DNA of 42,140 bases from an uncultured Limosilactobacillus sp. (GTDB taxonomy: Bacteria > Bacillota > Bacilli > Lactobacillales > Lactobacillaceae), in assembly GCF_934202235.1 (NCBI RefSeq), contig NZ_CAKPXS010000009.1:1-42140 (forward strand), given 5' to 3'. Both the position numbers and the translations under genes were made by a program. The notes under the pieces were generated by a model. The model ran no database searches and had not been told where the DNA came from. It saw only the letters and a list, made by a program, of their open reading frames with translations. The stretch's first letter is position 1; the number at the start of each line of letters is the position of its first letter. Below, piece by piece: positions 24,179 to 32,217 of the stretch.

Positions 24179-25783
24179 CTATTTACCTTCTGCTGCCGCC
24201 TTCACGAAAGCCTTGAACAATCCTTCCGGACGGTTCGGCCGTGACAAGAATTCAGGATGGTATTGCGCAGCCACGAAGAACTTCTTTTCTGGCAGTTCAA
24301 CTACTTCAACGAGGTTCCGGTCCGGGTTAATCCCGGAAATTACCAGTCCGTGATCTTCCATTTCCTGGCGGAACTTGTTATTGAATTCGTAACGGTGACG
24401 GTGGCGTTCGTTAATCATTGATTGATTGTCGTAGGCTGCCGCCGCAACTGTTCCCGGTACTAGCTTGCACGGGTAAGCACCCAACCGTTGGGTCCCACCC
24501 ATGTCTTCAACATCTTCCTGGTCAGACATCAGGTCGATAATGTTGTGCTTGGTGTTCGGGTTAAATTCGGTCGAATTAGCATCTTGGTAGCCAAGAACAT
24601 CCCGGGCAAATTCGATGCAGGCCGTCTGCATTCCCAGGCAGATTCCCAGAAATGGAACATTATTTTCGCGAGCGTACTTGATGGCAGTAATCATTCCCTC
24701 AACCCCGCGGGACCCAAAGCCGCCGGGTACCAAAATTCCGTCATAAGTGCCCAGTTTATCGGCCACGTTGTCCTCGTTAATCGTCTCGGAATTAAAGTGG
24801 TCAATCTTGACCTTGGCATCCACCGGGTAGCCGGCATGGCGCAATGCTTCGTTGACTGAAATGTAAGCATCCTGCAGGTTGGTGTACTTACCAACCATTG
24901 CAATCTTGACCGTCTTATTGAGGTCGTGTTCAATGTGGTGCACCATTTCCGTCCAGGAACGCATATCAGCTTCCGGAGCATCAATGTTGAAGTGGTCGCA
25001 CACCAGCTGGTCGAAGCCCTGCTTTTGCAGGTTCAGCGGAATTTCGTAAAGGGTGTTGACGTCTAAGGACTCAATCACGGCCTTTGGGTCAACATCACAG
25101 AAGAGCGCGATCTTCTTCCGCATAGCGTCAGTAATTGGTTTTTCCGTCCGCACAACCAAAATATTTGGCTGGATTCCCAGACCGCGCAATTCACGAACTG
25201 AGTGCTGGGTTGGCTTGGTCTTCATTTCACCAGCGGCCCGCAGGTATGGTACCAGGGTGGCATGGATGTAGAGGACGTTGTCCGCGCCCGCTTCCTTCTT
25301 CATTTGGCGGATCGCTTCCATAAACGGTTGTGATTCAATATCACCAACCGTCCCCCCGATTTCAGTAATGACCACTTCGGCATCAGTACTCTCGCCAGCC
25401 CGCATGATCTTGTCCTTAATGGCGTTGGTAATGTGTGGGATCACCTGAACAGTGTGGCCCAGGTAGTCACCACGCCGCTCCTTTTTCAGTACTTCCGAGT
25501 AAATCTTCCCGGTCGTGACGTTTGAATACTTGTTTAAATCGTTGTCGATAAACCGTTCATAATGGCCAAGGTCCAGGTCAGTTTCTGTCCCATCGTTAGT
25601 AACAAAAACTTCCCCGTGCTGGTAAGGACTCATGGTTCCCGGGTCAACGTTAATGTAAGGGTCAAACTTCTGAATAGCTACCTTCAGCCCCCGGTTCTTC
25701 AGCAGTCGGCCAAGGGACGCAGCAACAATTCCCTTGCCCAGTGACGAAACAACACCGCCAGTAACAAAAATATACTTGGTCAT
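24179..25783 (-). CDS. pyrG: CTP synthase
   Basis: CTP synthase converts UTP to CTP using glutamine and ATP. The N-terminal synthase domain begins TKYIFVTGGVVSSLGKG, and the C-terminal class I glutamine amidotransferase domain has the nucleophile Cys near residue 380 in LGICLGMQTA, with a PEF-type end (QYHPEFLSRP). At 534 residues it is normal length. The start has AAAAGGAG upstream. The leader has a promoter with a GGG start and a terminator, the arrangement known for CTP-sensitive control in Gram-positive bacteria. Confidence 0.97.
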   Translation of the reverse strand: MTKYIFVTGGVVSSLGKGIVAASLGRLLKNRGLKVAIQKFDPYINVDPGTMSPYQHGEVFVTNDGTETDLDLGHYERFIDNDLNKYSNVTTGKIYSEVLKKERRGDYLGHTVQVIPHITNAIKDKIMRAGESTDAEVVITEIGGTVGDIESQPFMEAIRQMKKEAGADNVLYIHATLVPYLRAAGEMKTKPTQHSVRELRGLGIQPNILVVRTEKPITDAMRKKIALFCDVDPKAVIESLDVNTLYEIPLNLQKQGFDQLVCDHFNIDAPEADMRSWTEMVHHIEHDLNKTVKIAMVGKYTNLQDAYISVNEALRHAGYPVDAKVKIDHFNSETINEDNVADKLGTYDGILVPGGFGSRGVEGMITAIKYARENNVPFLGICLGMQTACIEFARDVLGYQDANSTEFNPNTKHNIIDLMSDQEDVEDMGGTQRLGAYPCKLVPGTVAAAAYDNQSMINERHRHRYEFNNKFRQEMEDHGLVISGINPDRNLVEVVELPEKKFFVAAQYHPEFLSRPNRPEGLFKAFVKAAAEGK

Positions 25784-25822
25784 CTTGAATCTCCTTTTCT
25801 CATTTGCACGCTGCCAACAACG

Positions 25823-25859
25823 AAAAAGCTCCCCATTTCTAATGAAACAGGGAGCTTTT
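25823..25859 (-). terminator. pyrG leader attenuator (terminator)
   Basis: On the minus strand AAAAGCTCCC pairs with GGGAGCTTTT, followed by a T-run, about 40 bases before pyrG. The C-rich 5' arm (GCTCCC) is the part that a G-rich 5' end of the transcript could pair with to prevent termination. It lies downstream of the pyrG promoter, so it is a leader terminator and not the end of rpoE alone. Confidence 0.82.
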
Positions 25860-25894
25860 ATGACGAGATTTAAGCCTGATTAATCTCAGGCGCC

Positions 25895-25931
25895 CAAGAA
25901 AAATAGTACAGGGCATCAGCGATTTAGTCAA
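25895..25931 (-). promoter_or_regulatory. pyrG promoter with GGG initiation site
   Basis: On the minus strand, TTGACT (25931-25926) and TACTAT (25908-25903) are 17 bases apart, and seven bases later the template gives GGGCG starting at 25895. This GGGC start is what allows extra G residues to be added by slippage when CTP is low, as shown for Bacillus subtilis pyrG. A GCCTGA / TCAGGC hairpin follows at the transcript 5' end. Confidence 0.78.
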
Positions 25932-25945
25932 GATAAAAATCGGAT

Positions 25946-26497
25946 TTATTCATCATCATCGTCGTCATCCAGGTCTTCATCGTTCAACTCGGACAACTGA
26001 TCTTCCAAGCCTGCATCGGGAAGGTCATCATCGGTGTCGGGATTATCTTCATCAAAGTCGTCATCACTGGTGGTGTCATCATCAGTGTCATCCAGATCAT
26101 CATCTTCTGGATCGTCGTTATCGTAGTCGATCACGTCATCATCGTCATCGGCTCCCGCCAAAAAGGCGTTGACCTTGCGGCGCTTCTTCTTTGGCCGTTC
26201 TTCTTCATCCTCATCATCACCAATCGTTGCTTCGTCGATTGACTCGAATGGGTACCATGAACGAAGACCCCACGTGTTGTCACCAAGGGAAATGAAGCTC
26301 CCGTCGATGTTCAAGTCGGTATAGAACTGGGAGAGTCGTTCACGAATTTCTTCGTCGCTCTTTCCCATGTACTGTTGGACCTCGTTAGTTAGGTCAACGA
26401 ATGACATTCCTTCGCCATGCTGTGCAAGAATAGCATGAGCCACTTCAACCATCGACAGTTCGGACTTATCTTGGCCGTCAAAAACCTTCAGATCCAA
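25946..26497 (-). CDS. rpoE: DNA-directed RNA polymerase subunit delta
   Basis: The delta subunit is a Gram-positive accessory factor that speeds RNA polymerase recycling and raises sensitivity to initiating NTP. The HARE-HTH domain covers residues 14-81 (LSMVEVAHAILAQHG onwards), followed by a Lys/Arg patch near 102-109 and a long Asp/Glu-rich unstructured tail. From the TTG at 26497 the N-terminus MDLKVFDGQDKSEL matches the family, with GAAGGG about 12 bases upstream. An ATG at 26509 would sit directly against that site. The rpoE-pyrG-murA order is typical of lactobacilli. Confidence 0.92.
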   Translation of the reverse strand: MDLKVFDGQDKSELSMVEVAHAILAQHGEGMSFVDLTNEVQQYMGKSDEEIRERLSQFYTDLNIDGSFISLGDNTWGLRSWYPFESIDEATIGDDEDEEERPKKKRRKVNAFLAGADDDDDVIDYDNDDPEDDDLDDTDDDTTSDDDFDEDNPDTDDDLPDAGLEDQLSELNDEDLDDDDDDE

Positions 26498-26543
26498 AAT
26501 GGTACACATCCCTTCAAAAAAGTCTAACCTACATCTTACATGA

Positions 26544-26966
26544 TTAACGGTGAAATTGCAATGAAACATGGTAGGAACCAACCAGTGTTCCTGCCGACCG
26601 CAGTTCATACTTAAGCTCTAGTTGCCCCTGAGATTGGTCCCAGTCGAAAGCTACTATCAGCTGGGTAGTGTGAACCCGCAGTTCAATCGGACCATAGGCA
26701 GTCTGGTACTGGCTGGATGTCGCGTTTTTCCGGTCAAAGACCAGGTGGGTCTGGCGATCACCAGCACGCCGCAAGTGAACCCGGTCATCGTCAAAGCGGA
26801 ACTGTACCGGGGTTGCGACCCCCTGCTGGTGTTCGGTATAACGTAGGTAGTGTTTGCCACCTACCGTGGCCAGCTGACCATCCTCTTCGAACGAAAAGCG
26901 CTCCGTTTGACCATCCTGGTTAATCTGCGATGTCATTTTGACCTTTACTGGAATAACCTCTTTCAT
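26544..26966 (-). CDS. DUF1934 family beta-barrel protein (YwiB-like)
   Basis: This 140-residue protein matches the DUF1934/YwiB family in its start (VKVKMTSQINQDGQTERFSFEEDG) and in its beta-rich, lipocalin-like pattern. No function is established; the fold suggests binding of a small ligand. The gene precedes rpoE with a 46-base gap after its stop, and an AGGAGG ribosome site supports the ATG. It is a common rpoE neighbour in lactobacilli. Confidence 0.82.
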   Translation of the reverse strand: MKEVIPVKVKMTSQINQDGQTERFSFEEDGQLATVGGKHYLRYTEHQQGVATPVQFRFDDDRVHLRRAGDRQTHLVFDRKNATSSQYQTAYGPIELRVHTTQLIVAFDWDQSQGQLELKYELRSAGTLVGSYHVSLQFHR

Positions 26967-26991
26967 GACCCATCCTCCTTTAATCGTTCCT

Positions 26992-27021
26992 ATCTTGCCA
27001 AAGGAAGCGCGCTGCTGTCAA
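26992..27021 (-). promoter_or_regulatory. Candidate promoter for the DUF1934-rpoE unit
   Basis: On the minus strand a perfect TTGACA (27021-27016) is followed after 18 bases by a weak CAAGAT (26997-26992). It lies back to back with the HD-protein promoter. Confidence 0.42.
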
Positions 27022-27032
27022 GCCTGCCGCCC

Positions 27033-27061
27033 TTGGTCTTTTACCCATCTTTGCTTATAAT
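27033..27061 (+). promoter_or_regulatory. Promoter of the HD-domain phosphohydrolase
   Basis: TTGGTC (27033-27038) and TATAAT (27056-27061) are 17 bases apart, with GGAGG at 27081 before the ATG. Confidence 0.72.
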
Positions 27062-27092
27062 GTGGATAAGACATAATTGACGGAGGTATTTA

Positions 27093-28439
27093 ATGAGTTT
27101 TTACGACGAACAACTGCGGCACGAAAAGGTTTTTCGTGACCCGATCCACGGTACCATTACCATTGATAACCAGATTATCCTGGACCTGATCAACACCCCG
27201 GAATTTCAGCGCTTGCGGCGGGTCAAACAGTTGGGAACGACCAGCCTTGTCTTTCACGGTGCTGAACACTCCCGCTTTGGTCACTGCCTGGGGGTCTACG
27301 AAATCACCCGGCGGCTTTGCGACCAGTTCCACCGTAACTACCCGAGTGAAGTCGATGGTGACGGCTTGTGGAACGATAATGAGCGGCCCGTCGCCCTTTG
27401 TGCGGCCCTGTTGCACGACCTCGGCCACGGCCCCTTTTCCCACACCTTCGAGCATATTTTCCATACCGACCACGAACTGATTACCAGGCGGCTGATTACC
27501 GACCCCTCGACCAACGTCAACCGCATCCTGAAGCGGGTTGGTGAGGACTTTCCTGACCAGGTGGCCAGCGTCATTAGTCACGACTACCCTAACCCGCAGG
27601 TAGTGTCGATGATCTCTAGCCAGGTTGACGCCGACCGGATGGACTACCTTCAACGTGACGCTTATTACACTGGTACCAATTATGGTAAGTTCGACCTAGA
27701 CCGTGTTCTGCAGGTAATGCAGCCGACAGCGGAAGGGATTGCTTTTAAGATGTCGGGAATGCACGCGGTCGAAGACTATATCATTAGCCGGCTGCAAATG
27801 TACCTCCAGGTCTATTTCCACCCGGTCACCCGTTCCTTAGAAGTGATCTTGGACCACTTGTTGCAACGGGCCCACTGGCTGTATAACCACCCCGACCAGC
27901 AACGAGAGCAATTCAGTCCTGCACTGCTCATGCCGTTCTTCCGCAACAAGTTCACTCTCAGCGACTACCTGGCACTAGACGACGGGACGCTAACCACCTA
28001 CTTCACTCAGTGGAAGCATTCCCGCGACACCATCCTAGCCGACCTCGCTCACCGTTTCTTGGACCGGCGACCACTGAAGTCAGCCGAGTATGATGACCAA
28101 ACGGCCAAGCTCCTGCCAAAACTTCGCAAAATTATTCAGGCCTCGGGATTCAACAGTGCCTATTACACGGCTACCAACGCCTCGTATAAGCTCCCCTATG
28201 ATACTTACCACCCGCAAACAGCCCAACCCCAGACACAGATTGAACTGATTCAGCCTGATGGTGAACTGGTAGAATTATCAACCGTCTCCACCCTGGTCAA
28301 GAGTGTTTCCGGCAAGGAAGCCGGCGACCAGCGTTTCTTCTTCCCCAAGGAAATGCTGTCAACTTCCAACGACCTGGAATTGTTTGCTCCCTACTACGAA
28401 GAATTCCAAAGTCATATCAAAAATAACCACGTCTGCTGA
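27093..28439 (+). CDS. HD-domain phosphohydrolase (YwfO / EF1143-like)
   Basis: This 448-residue protein starts with the family signature KVFRDPIHGTI and LINTPEFQRLRRVKQLG. The metal-binding HD motif is formed by His64, His108-Asp109 and Asp179 (SSQVDADRMDYL). Relatives include the Enterococcus faecalis dNTP triphosphohydrolase EF1143, so a role in dNTP pools is likely but unproven here. It is transcribed away from the DUF1934-rpoE unit, from its own promoter, and ends at a terminator. Confidence 0.88.
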   Translation: MSFYDEQLRHEKVFRDPIHGTITIDNQIILDLINTPEFQRLRRVKQLGTTSLVFHGAEHSRFGHCLGVYEITRRLCDQFHRNYPSEVDGDGLWNDNERPVALCAALLHDLGHGPFSHTFEHIFHTDHELITRRLITDPSTNVNRILKRVGEDFPDQVASVISHDYPNPQVVSMISSQVDADRMDYLQRDAYYTGTNYGKFDLDRVLQVMQPTAEGIAFKMSGMHAVEDYIISRLQMYLQVYFHPVTRSLEVILDHLLQRAHWLYNHPDQQREQFSPALLMPFFRNKFTLSDYLALDDGTLTTYFTQWKHSRDTILADLAHRFLDRRPLKSAEYDDQTAKLLPKLRKIIQASGFNSAYYTATNASYKLPYDTYHPQTAQPQTQIELIQPDGELVELSTVSTLVKSVSGKEAGDQRFFFPKEMLSTSNDLELFAPYYEEFQSHIKNNHVC

Positions 28440-28464
28440 AACCAATTAGCAGCTTAGAAATGAC

Positions 28465-28509
28465 AATCCCCCACGGACGCGTGACCTACCGCCCGTGAGG
28501 GATTATTTT
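28465..28509 (+). terminator. Terminator after the HD-domain gene
   Basis: AATCCC-CACGG pairs with CCGTG-GGGATT around a long loop and is followed by ATTTTTAT on the plus strand, just before the end of a convergent small gene. Confidence 0.72.
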
Positions 28510-28679
28510 TATACTCCCGACTTGAGGATCCAAAACAGAAAGAAGAAGACTGCTCCCACTCCCAGGAGGGTGGGTAAAACGCTGAACAAGCCAAGAAACG
28601 CGTTGTACAAAAACAGCACTGTTTTCACAACCAACCAGAGCAGCAAAACAGCACCAATCAGTTTGACAATAAAGGGCAT
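28509..28679 (-). CDS. Small membrane protein, function unknown
   Basis: This 56-residue protein is almost entirely hydrophobic, with two predicted membrane segments (about 3-24 and 30-52) and a final KSG. I do not recognise it. The start chosen is the ATG after GAGGTG; an upstream in-frame ATG overlaps that ribosome site. It is the last gene of a run of small minus-strand genes of unknown function. Confidence 0.6.
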   Translation of the reverse strand: MPFIVKLIGAVLLLWLVVKTVLFLYNAFLGLFSVLPTLLGVGAVFFFLFWILKSGV

Positions 28680-28709
28680 CGCACACCTCACTACTTTTCT
28701 CTGGCAATA

Positions 28710-29030
28710 CTACTTATGAAACTCATGGTCATGGTACGTCACCCGTGAACCATGTTCATCACGGGCGCCATACCTGTCAATGGTAATGTCGTGGTAGTAG
28801 CCGTCATCGCCCAGTGCTCGTTTTCGGTAACGAAGGTGGGTGGGTTCAGCCATCCCCTGATTCATGTATTTTTGTTTGGGGTTTGCTGGTTTGGCAAACA
28901 TGTGGTCAATAATGGTTGACCCGCCAAACAGCCGGTAAAGGAAGTAAACAACCACGAAGGAAAGGACAGTTGTCCAGGTGTCCCACAAACTGGCCAAGAG
29001 ATCCTTTAACCAGTAATAGGCGGTTACCAC
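28710..29030 (-). CDS. Hypothetical protein with one membrane segment and polar C-terminal domain
   Basis: This protein of about 106 residues is read from a GTG at 29030. One membrane segment lies at about 12-33 (LWDTWTTVLSFVVVYFLYRLFGG). A charged domain follows, ending LGDDGYYHDITIDRYG and a His-rich terminus. I do not recognise the family. The GTG overlaps the stop of the 33-residue frame before it, so it could be coupled to it, or the two may be one gene split by a frameshift. A TTG start further upstream would run inside that other frame. Confidence 0.5.
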   Translation of the reverse strand: MVTAYYWLKDLLASLWDTWTTVLSFVVVYFLYRLFGGSTIIDHMFAKPANPKQKYMNQGMAEPTHLRYRKRALGDDGYYHDITIDRYGARDEHGSRVTYHDHEFHK

Positions 29031-29125
29031 ACCCACGTCCCCACAAAGTAAACTAAGGCAATCACACCAAGCCAAAAGACTAGCTTGATAATGAAAGAAC
29101 CAAGATCGTTATTTTTGTTATTCAT
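29024..29125 (-). CDS. Very small membrane peptide (33 residues)
   Basis: ATG at 29125 with GGGAGCG upstream opens a frame of 33 codons: a polar Asn/Lys start (MNNKNNDLGSF) followed by one membrane segment ending GTWVW. The stop overlaps the GTG of the next gene in the -1 frame. It may be a real peptide, or the N-terminus of a once-continuous two-segment membrane protein. Confidence 0.45.
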   Translation of the reverse strand: MNNKNNDLGSFIIKLVFWLGVIALVYFVGTWVW

Positions 29126-29165
29126 GATGACGCTCCCTTTCATGCATAACCACAGTACTCACTGC

Positions 29166-29588
29166 TTATCCCGGATAGTTATCGAGGTCAGAACCATATA
29201 GTTCTTCAACCGTCGGTGCACTATCGGTAATGCTGTCGCTGCTTGTTTGAAATCCCTGGGCAACCTTGGCCTTCGCCTGGTTCAAGAAAGCCCGATTAAC
29301 TGTTACCACAACGTTGTCCTGGTTAACTGTTAATCGCAAAATGATCTTCGCATAATTGCTATTTTGTTTGCAGCGTTCAAGAAGGGCCTTCACGGCTGGA
29401 TAGTCTTCGTTGTCTTCAAAAATGTTGAAAAAGGTGTGATGGAGGATGACATCCCGGTAGCGTCCAGCATTCTGCTGGTCATCGTCGACCGGCACCCGTT
29501 CTTTAATTCCCAGAAAAGTAATCTCCCTTTTTCCTTGGTAGTTTCGTTCGCCTTGACCGACTAAGATTCGCGCTTCGACTTCTCTCAT
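29166..29588 (-). CDS. Hypothetical cytosolic protein
   Basis: This 140-residue soluble protein begins MREVEARILVGQGERNYQGK and contains LGIKERVPVDDDQQNAGRYR and a later alternating hydrophobic segment (YAKIILRLTVNQDNVVVTV) that suggests beta strands. I do not recognise the family and assign no function. The ATG at 29588 has a perfect AGGAGG six bases upstream, and a good promoter precedes it, so it is very likely a real gene. Confidence 0.68.
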   Translation of the reverse strand: MREVEARILVGQGERNYQGKREITFLGIKERVPVDDDQQNAGRYRDVILHHTFFNIFEDNEDYPAVKALLERCKQNSNYAKIILRLTVNQDNVVVTVNRAFLNQAKAKVAQGFQTSSDSITDSAPTVEELYGSDLDNYPG

Positions 29589-29619
29589 CTGGATCCTCCT
29601 GAAAATTAAGTAATACATT

Positions 29620-29648
29620 ATAGTATTCAACTAGTCGTTAAAAGTCAA
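29620..29648 (-). promoter_or_regulatory. Promoter of the 29166-29588 gene
   Basis: On the minus strand, TTGACT (29648-29643) and TACTAT (29625-29620) are 17 bases apart. An overlapping TATAAT lies three bases further downstream. Confidence 0.65.
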
Positions 29649-29694
29649 GGATGAGCTTAAGAGAAGTTTGTTTGACTCGTCAAGCAAAATTAAC

Positions 29695-29729
29695 GGGCAG
29701 TGTGCCGGTTTGATACCAGTACACTGCCC
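29695..29729 (-). terminator. Terminator after the lipoprotein gene
   Basis: GGGCAGTGT / ACACTGCCC forms a strong stem with inner CCGG pairing. The T-stretch on the minus strand is modest (GTTAATTTTG). Confidence 0.6.
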
Positions 29730-29747
29730 GCTATTGTTTAACATGGC

Positions 29748-30386
29748 TTAATTATTAACCTTCTTGACGGTCTTGGTCTGCGGATTGTAATCAAAAATTC
29801 CGACCAGGTTAGAAACGGTATGATCATCATTATCATGGCGAACTTCATAACGGTAAAGACCATTAGTGTGACTCTGGGTGATAATCTGGTAATGACTGTC
29901 GTTAAAGCCCATCTGGTTAGCAAAGGCAATGACCGCCTGGTCGTTAGCCTTGCGGTTAGCATTGGCCTGCGACTGCGTTGGGCCGCCGGTTTGTTGAACT
30001 GCCCGTGCGTGCAGTGCCTTGGTAGCAGACTGCAGCCGACTGTTGTTTGACTGGGTCGTCTTAGTTGATTCTGCCGCCTGACTGTACTGCTGGTTAGAGT
30101 AAGCATCCTGAGCCTGCAAGTAATTCTTCAGGTCGGCTTTGAGATCCTTGACCTTTTGCGACGGTGAATGAACATCATCTAAGCGGTCCAGCGCCGTTTG
30201 GTAACGGCCCTCCTTAATAAACTTCTTTGCGTCCTTAATCGCTTTAGCGGAAGGACTCAACGTTTGCTGCGACGACGAATTGCTGCTGGAAGTGCTTGTT
30301 GCCTGGTGGCTGCCACAGCCGACCAGCATTGTCCCCATCAGCAAAACAACTGCTCCACTGGCAATTCGACGATTAATCTTTTTCAT
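29748..30386 (-). CDS. Secreted lipoprotein, function unknown
   Basis: This 212-residue protein has a lipoprotein signal peptide: MKKINRR, a hydrophobic stretch and the lipobox LVGC with Cys24. A Ser/Gln-rich linker follows, then a helical region with short repeated units (residues about 45-110) and a C-terminal beta-rich domain with YQIITQSHTNGLYRYEVRH. I do not recognise the domains. The start at 30386 has GGGAGGG upstream; the longer frame has no ribosome site. An extended -10 (TGT-TAAAAT) lies about 35 bases upstream. Confidence 0.72.
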   Translation of the reverse strand: MKKINRRIASGAVVLLMGTMLVGCGSHQATSTSSSNSSSQQTLSPSAKAIKDAKKFIKEGRYQTALDRLDDVHSPSQKVKDLKADLKNYLQAQDAYSNQQYSQAAESTKTTQSNNSRLQSATKALHARAVQQTGGPTQSQANANRKANDQAVIAFANQMGFNDSHYQIITQSHTNGLYRYEVRHDNDDHTVSNLVGIFDYNPQTKTVKKVNN

Positions 30387-30484
30387 AATGGACCCTCCCT
30401 TGTTCTTCGTCCCTATTTTAACAGTTAAATTTCGGACGACGACCAATGAAAAATTTTCTTAAGAATTCCTTAGTTAATTAGACC

Positions 30485-30519
30485 AAAAAAAACAGAAAGT
30501 TGTCAAGCCCAACTTCCTG
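30485..30519 (-). terminator. Terminator of the amino-acid ABC operon
   Basis: On the minus strand CAGGAAGTTG pairs with CAACTTTCTG (10 bp, one G-U), followed by eight T. It lies 60 bases after the substrate-binding protein gene. Confidence 0.88.
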
Positions 30520-30578
30520 GTTATTATTTTGGCTAGACCAGTTTTGCCGTGCCCACTTTTTCGGCTCATGAACTAGTC

Positions 30579-31436
30579 TTATTTACCTTGTTTTAAAACG
30601 ATATCGCTTGGCTTAACTTCACTGCCGAAGTAAGGCTTGAGTTCCTGGTTGAAGTCCTTGGTAAAGAAGCCCTGCTTGTTCAGCTTGCTAATTTCATTAT
30701 TGGTCCATTTGAGTAGCGAACGGTTTCCCTTCTTCACTGCCGGTGCAATGTACTGGTGAGGACCGACGCTCTTAATTCCCACCGTGTACTTCGGGTTCTT
30801 CTTGACCCAGGCGTAGAGGTAGGAGTTGTCATCTGCCAGCGCTGCTGCCCGCCCGTTTTTCAGCGCGTTAAACTGTTGGGTCTTAGAGTCGAACTTCAGC
30901 AGGGAAACGCCCTTTTGTTTGGCCGTAAAGTAGTTTTCCGCCGTTGTCCCCTTCGTCACAATCAGTTTCTTGCCCTTTAACTGGCTCAGTTTAGTAATCT
31001 TCTTGTTCTTTGGCGAAACAACCCCGACTGAGACTTTCATGTACGGCTTAGCAAAATCAACTGCCTGTTTTCTTTCTGGCGTTTCGGTAAAGTTAGCCAG
31101 GACAATGTCAGCCTTGTTAGAGTTCAGCGTGTCCACCCGGTTGTTGGCGTTAACCTGGACGAACTTTACTTTCACTCCCATGTCCTTAGCCATCTGCCGA
31201 GCAAGGGCAACGTCATAGCCAACCCGTTTGCCATCCTTGTTGACCCAGCCGTATGGCGGCAAGTCACCAAAGGTCGCCACCCGGAGGACACCCCGCTTTT
31301 TAATTGCCGCGACCGTACTGCCCTTCGCAGCAGCATTAGCAGTCGTTGACTTGAAGCCCACGGCACTCATCGTTAGCGCAGCAACACTCGCAACAGTCAA
31401 AGCAGCTTTGACGATTTTTTTCCAGTTAATTGTCAT
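30579..31436 (-). CDS. Amino-acid ABC transporter substrate-binding protein (family 3, non-lipoprotein)
   Basis: This 285-residue periplasmic-binding-type protein has a signal peptide cleaved near ANA-AAK (residues 33-38), then the family 3 start LRVATFGDLPPYGWVNKDGKRVGYDVALARQM. There is no lipobox; the usual Cys position reads AVGF. The mature protein is rich in Lys and has no cysteine. This resembles the basic surface cystine-binding protein BspA of lactobacilli, which is held by charge. Cyst(e)ine as substrate is inferred from this and from the Cys-rich leader peptide. It is the last gene of the operon. Start ATG chosen eight bases after GGGAG. Confidence 0.88.
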   Translation of the reverse strand: MTINWKKIVKAALTVASVAALTMSAVGFKSTTANAAAKGSTVAAIKKRGVLRVATFGDLPPYGWVNKDGKRVGYDVALARQMAKDMGVKVKFVQVNANNRVDTLNSNKADIVLANFTETPERKQAVDFAKPYMKVSVGVVSPKNKKITKLSQLKGKKLIVTKGTTAENYFTAKQKGVSLLKFDSKTQQFNALKNGRAAALADDNSYLYAWVKKNPKYTVGIKSVGPHQYIAPAVKKGNRSLLKWTNNEISKLNKQGFFTKDFNQELKPYFGSEVKPSDIVLKQGK

Positions 31437-31455
31437 TCTCATTACTCCCTTTCAC

Positions 31456-32196
31456 TTAATAATCCATACTGCCGAGAAATTCTACCGCCCGCTTAGTTTG
31501 CGGGTGGTCAAAGAACTGTTGACCTGGTGTTTCTTCCAAAATCTTGCCCTGGTCCAAAAATAAGACCCGGTCGGCAATTTGTGCCGCAAAGTTCATTTCG
31601 TGTGTCACGATAATCATCGTCATGTGGTCCCGATCGGCCAACTCCTTAATGATATTCAGCACACCACGGACCATCTCCGGGTCAAGTGAAGCCGTTACTT
31701 CATCAAAAAGCATCAGTTCCGGGTGCATCGCCAGTGCCCGGACAATCGCAATTCGCTGCTTTTGACCACCGGAGAGCTGTCGTGGATACGAATTGGCCTG
31801 GTCAGCGAGACCCACCCGCTTGAGCAACTCAATGGCTTCTTCTTTGACCACCGCTTCATCCTGGTGCTGAACCTTTACCGGTGCCAGGAGAATGTTTTCC
31901 ATCACCGTTAAGTTAGGAAAGAGGTCGTAGCTTTGGAAAACCATCCCGATCTTCTGCCTGAGCGCCAGCCACTGCTGGTGAGTCGGTTCAACCCTCTGAC
32001 CATGGAAGTAGATATTGCCACCCTGAAAATCTTCTAGACCGTTCAAGGTTCGCAACAGGGTACTTTTCCCCGAACCGGACGGTCCCAGCAGGGTTACTGC
32101 CTCACCACGGTTAATCTGAAAGTTGATGTCATAAAGGGCTTGCCAGTCCCCATAAAATTTATTCAGGTGTTCCACCCGTAATACTTCTTCTGTCAT
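31456..32196 (-). CDS. Amino-acid ABC transporter ATP-binding protein
   Basis: This 246-residue polar amino-acid-type ATPase has Walker A GPSGSGKST (38-46), the Q-loop QSYDLFPN, the signature LSGGQKQR and Walker B LMLFDEVTASLD, all intact, and a switch His in VTHEM. It powers the two adjacent permeases. It starts 21 bases after the second permease and ends 19 bases before the binding protein, in one operon. Confidence 0.95.
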   Translation of the reverse strand: MTEEVLRVEHLNKFYGDWQALYDINFQINRGEAVTLLGPSGSGKSTLLRTLNGLEDFQGGNIYFHGQRVEPTHQQWLALRQKIGMVFQSYDLFPNLTVMENILLAPVKVQHQDEAVVKEEAIELLKRVGLADQANSYPRQLSGGQKQRIAIVRALAMHPELMLFDEVTASLDPEMVRGVLNIIKELADRDHMTMIIVTHEMNFAAQIADRVLFLDQGKILEETPGQQFFDHPQTKRAVEFLGSMDY

Positions 32197-32217
32197 CTTG
32201 TCACCTGCTTTCCTCAG

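Noticed and set aside
27090..27653. A 187-codon minus-strand open frame
   Set aside because: It is antisense to the HD-domain phosphohydrolase, which has intact motifs, promoter and ribosome site.
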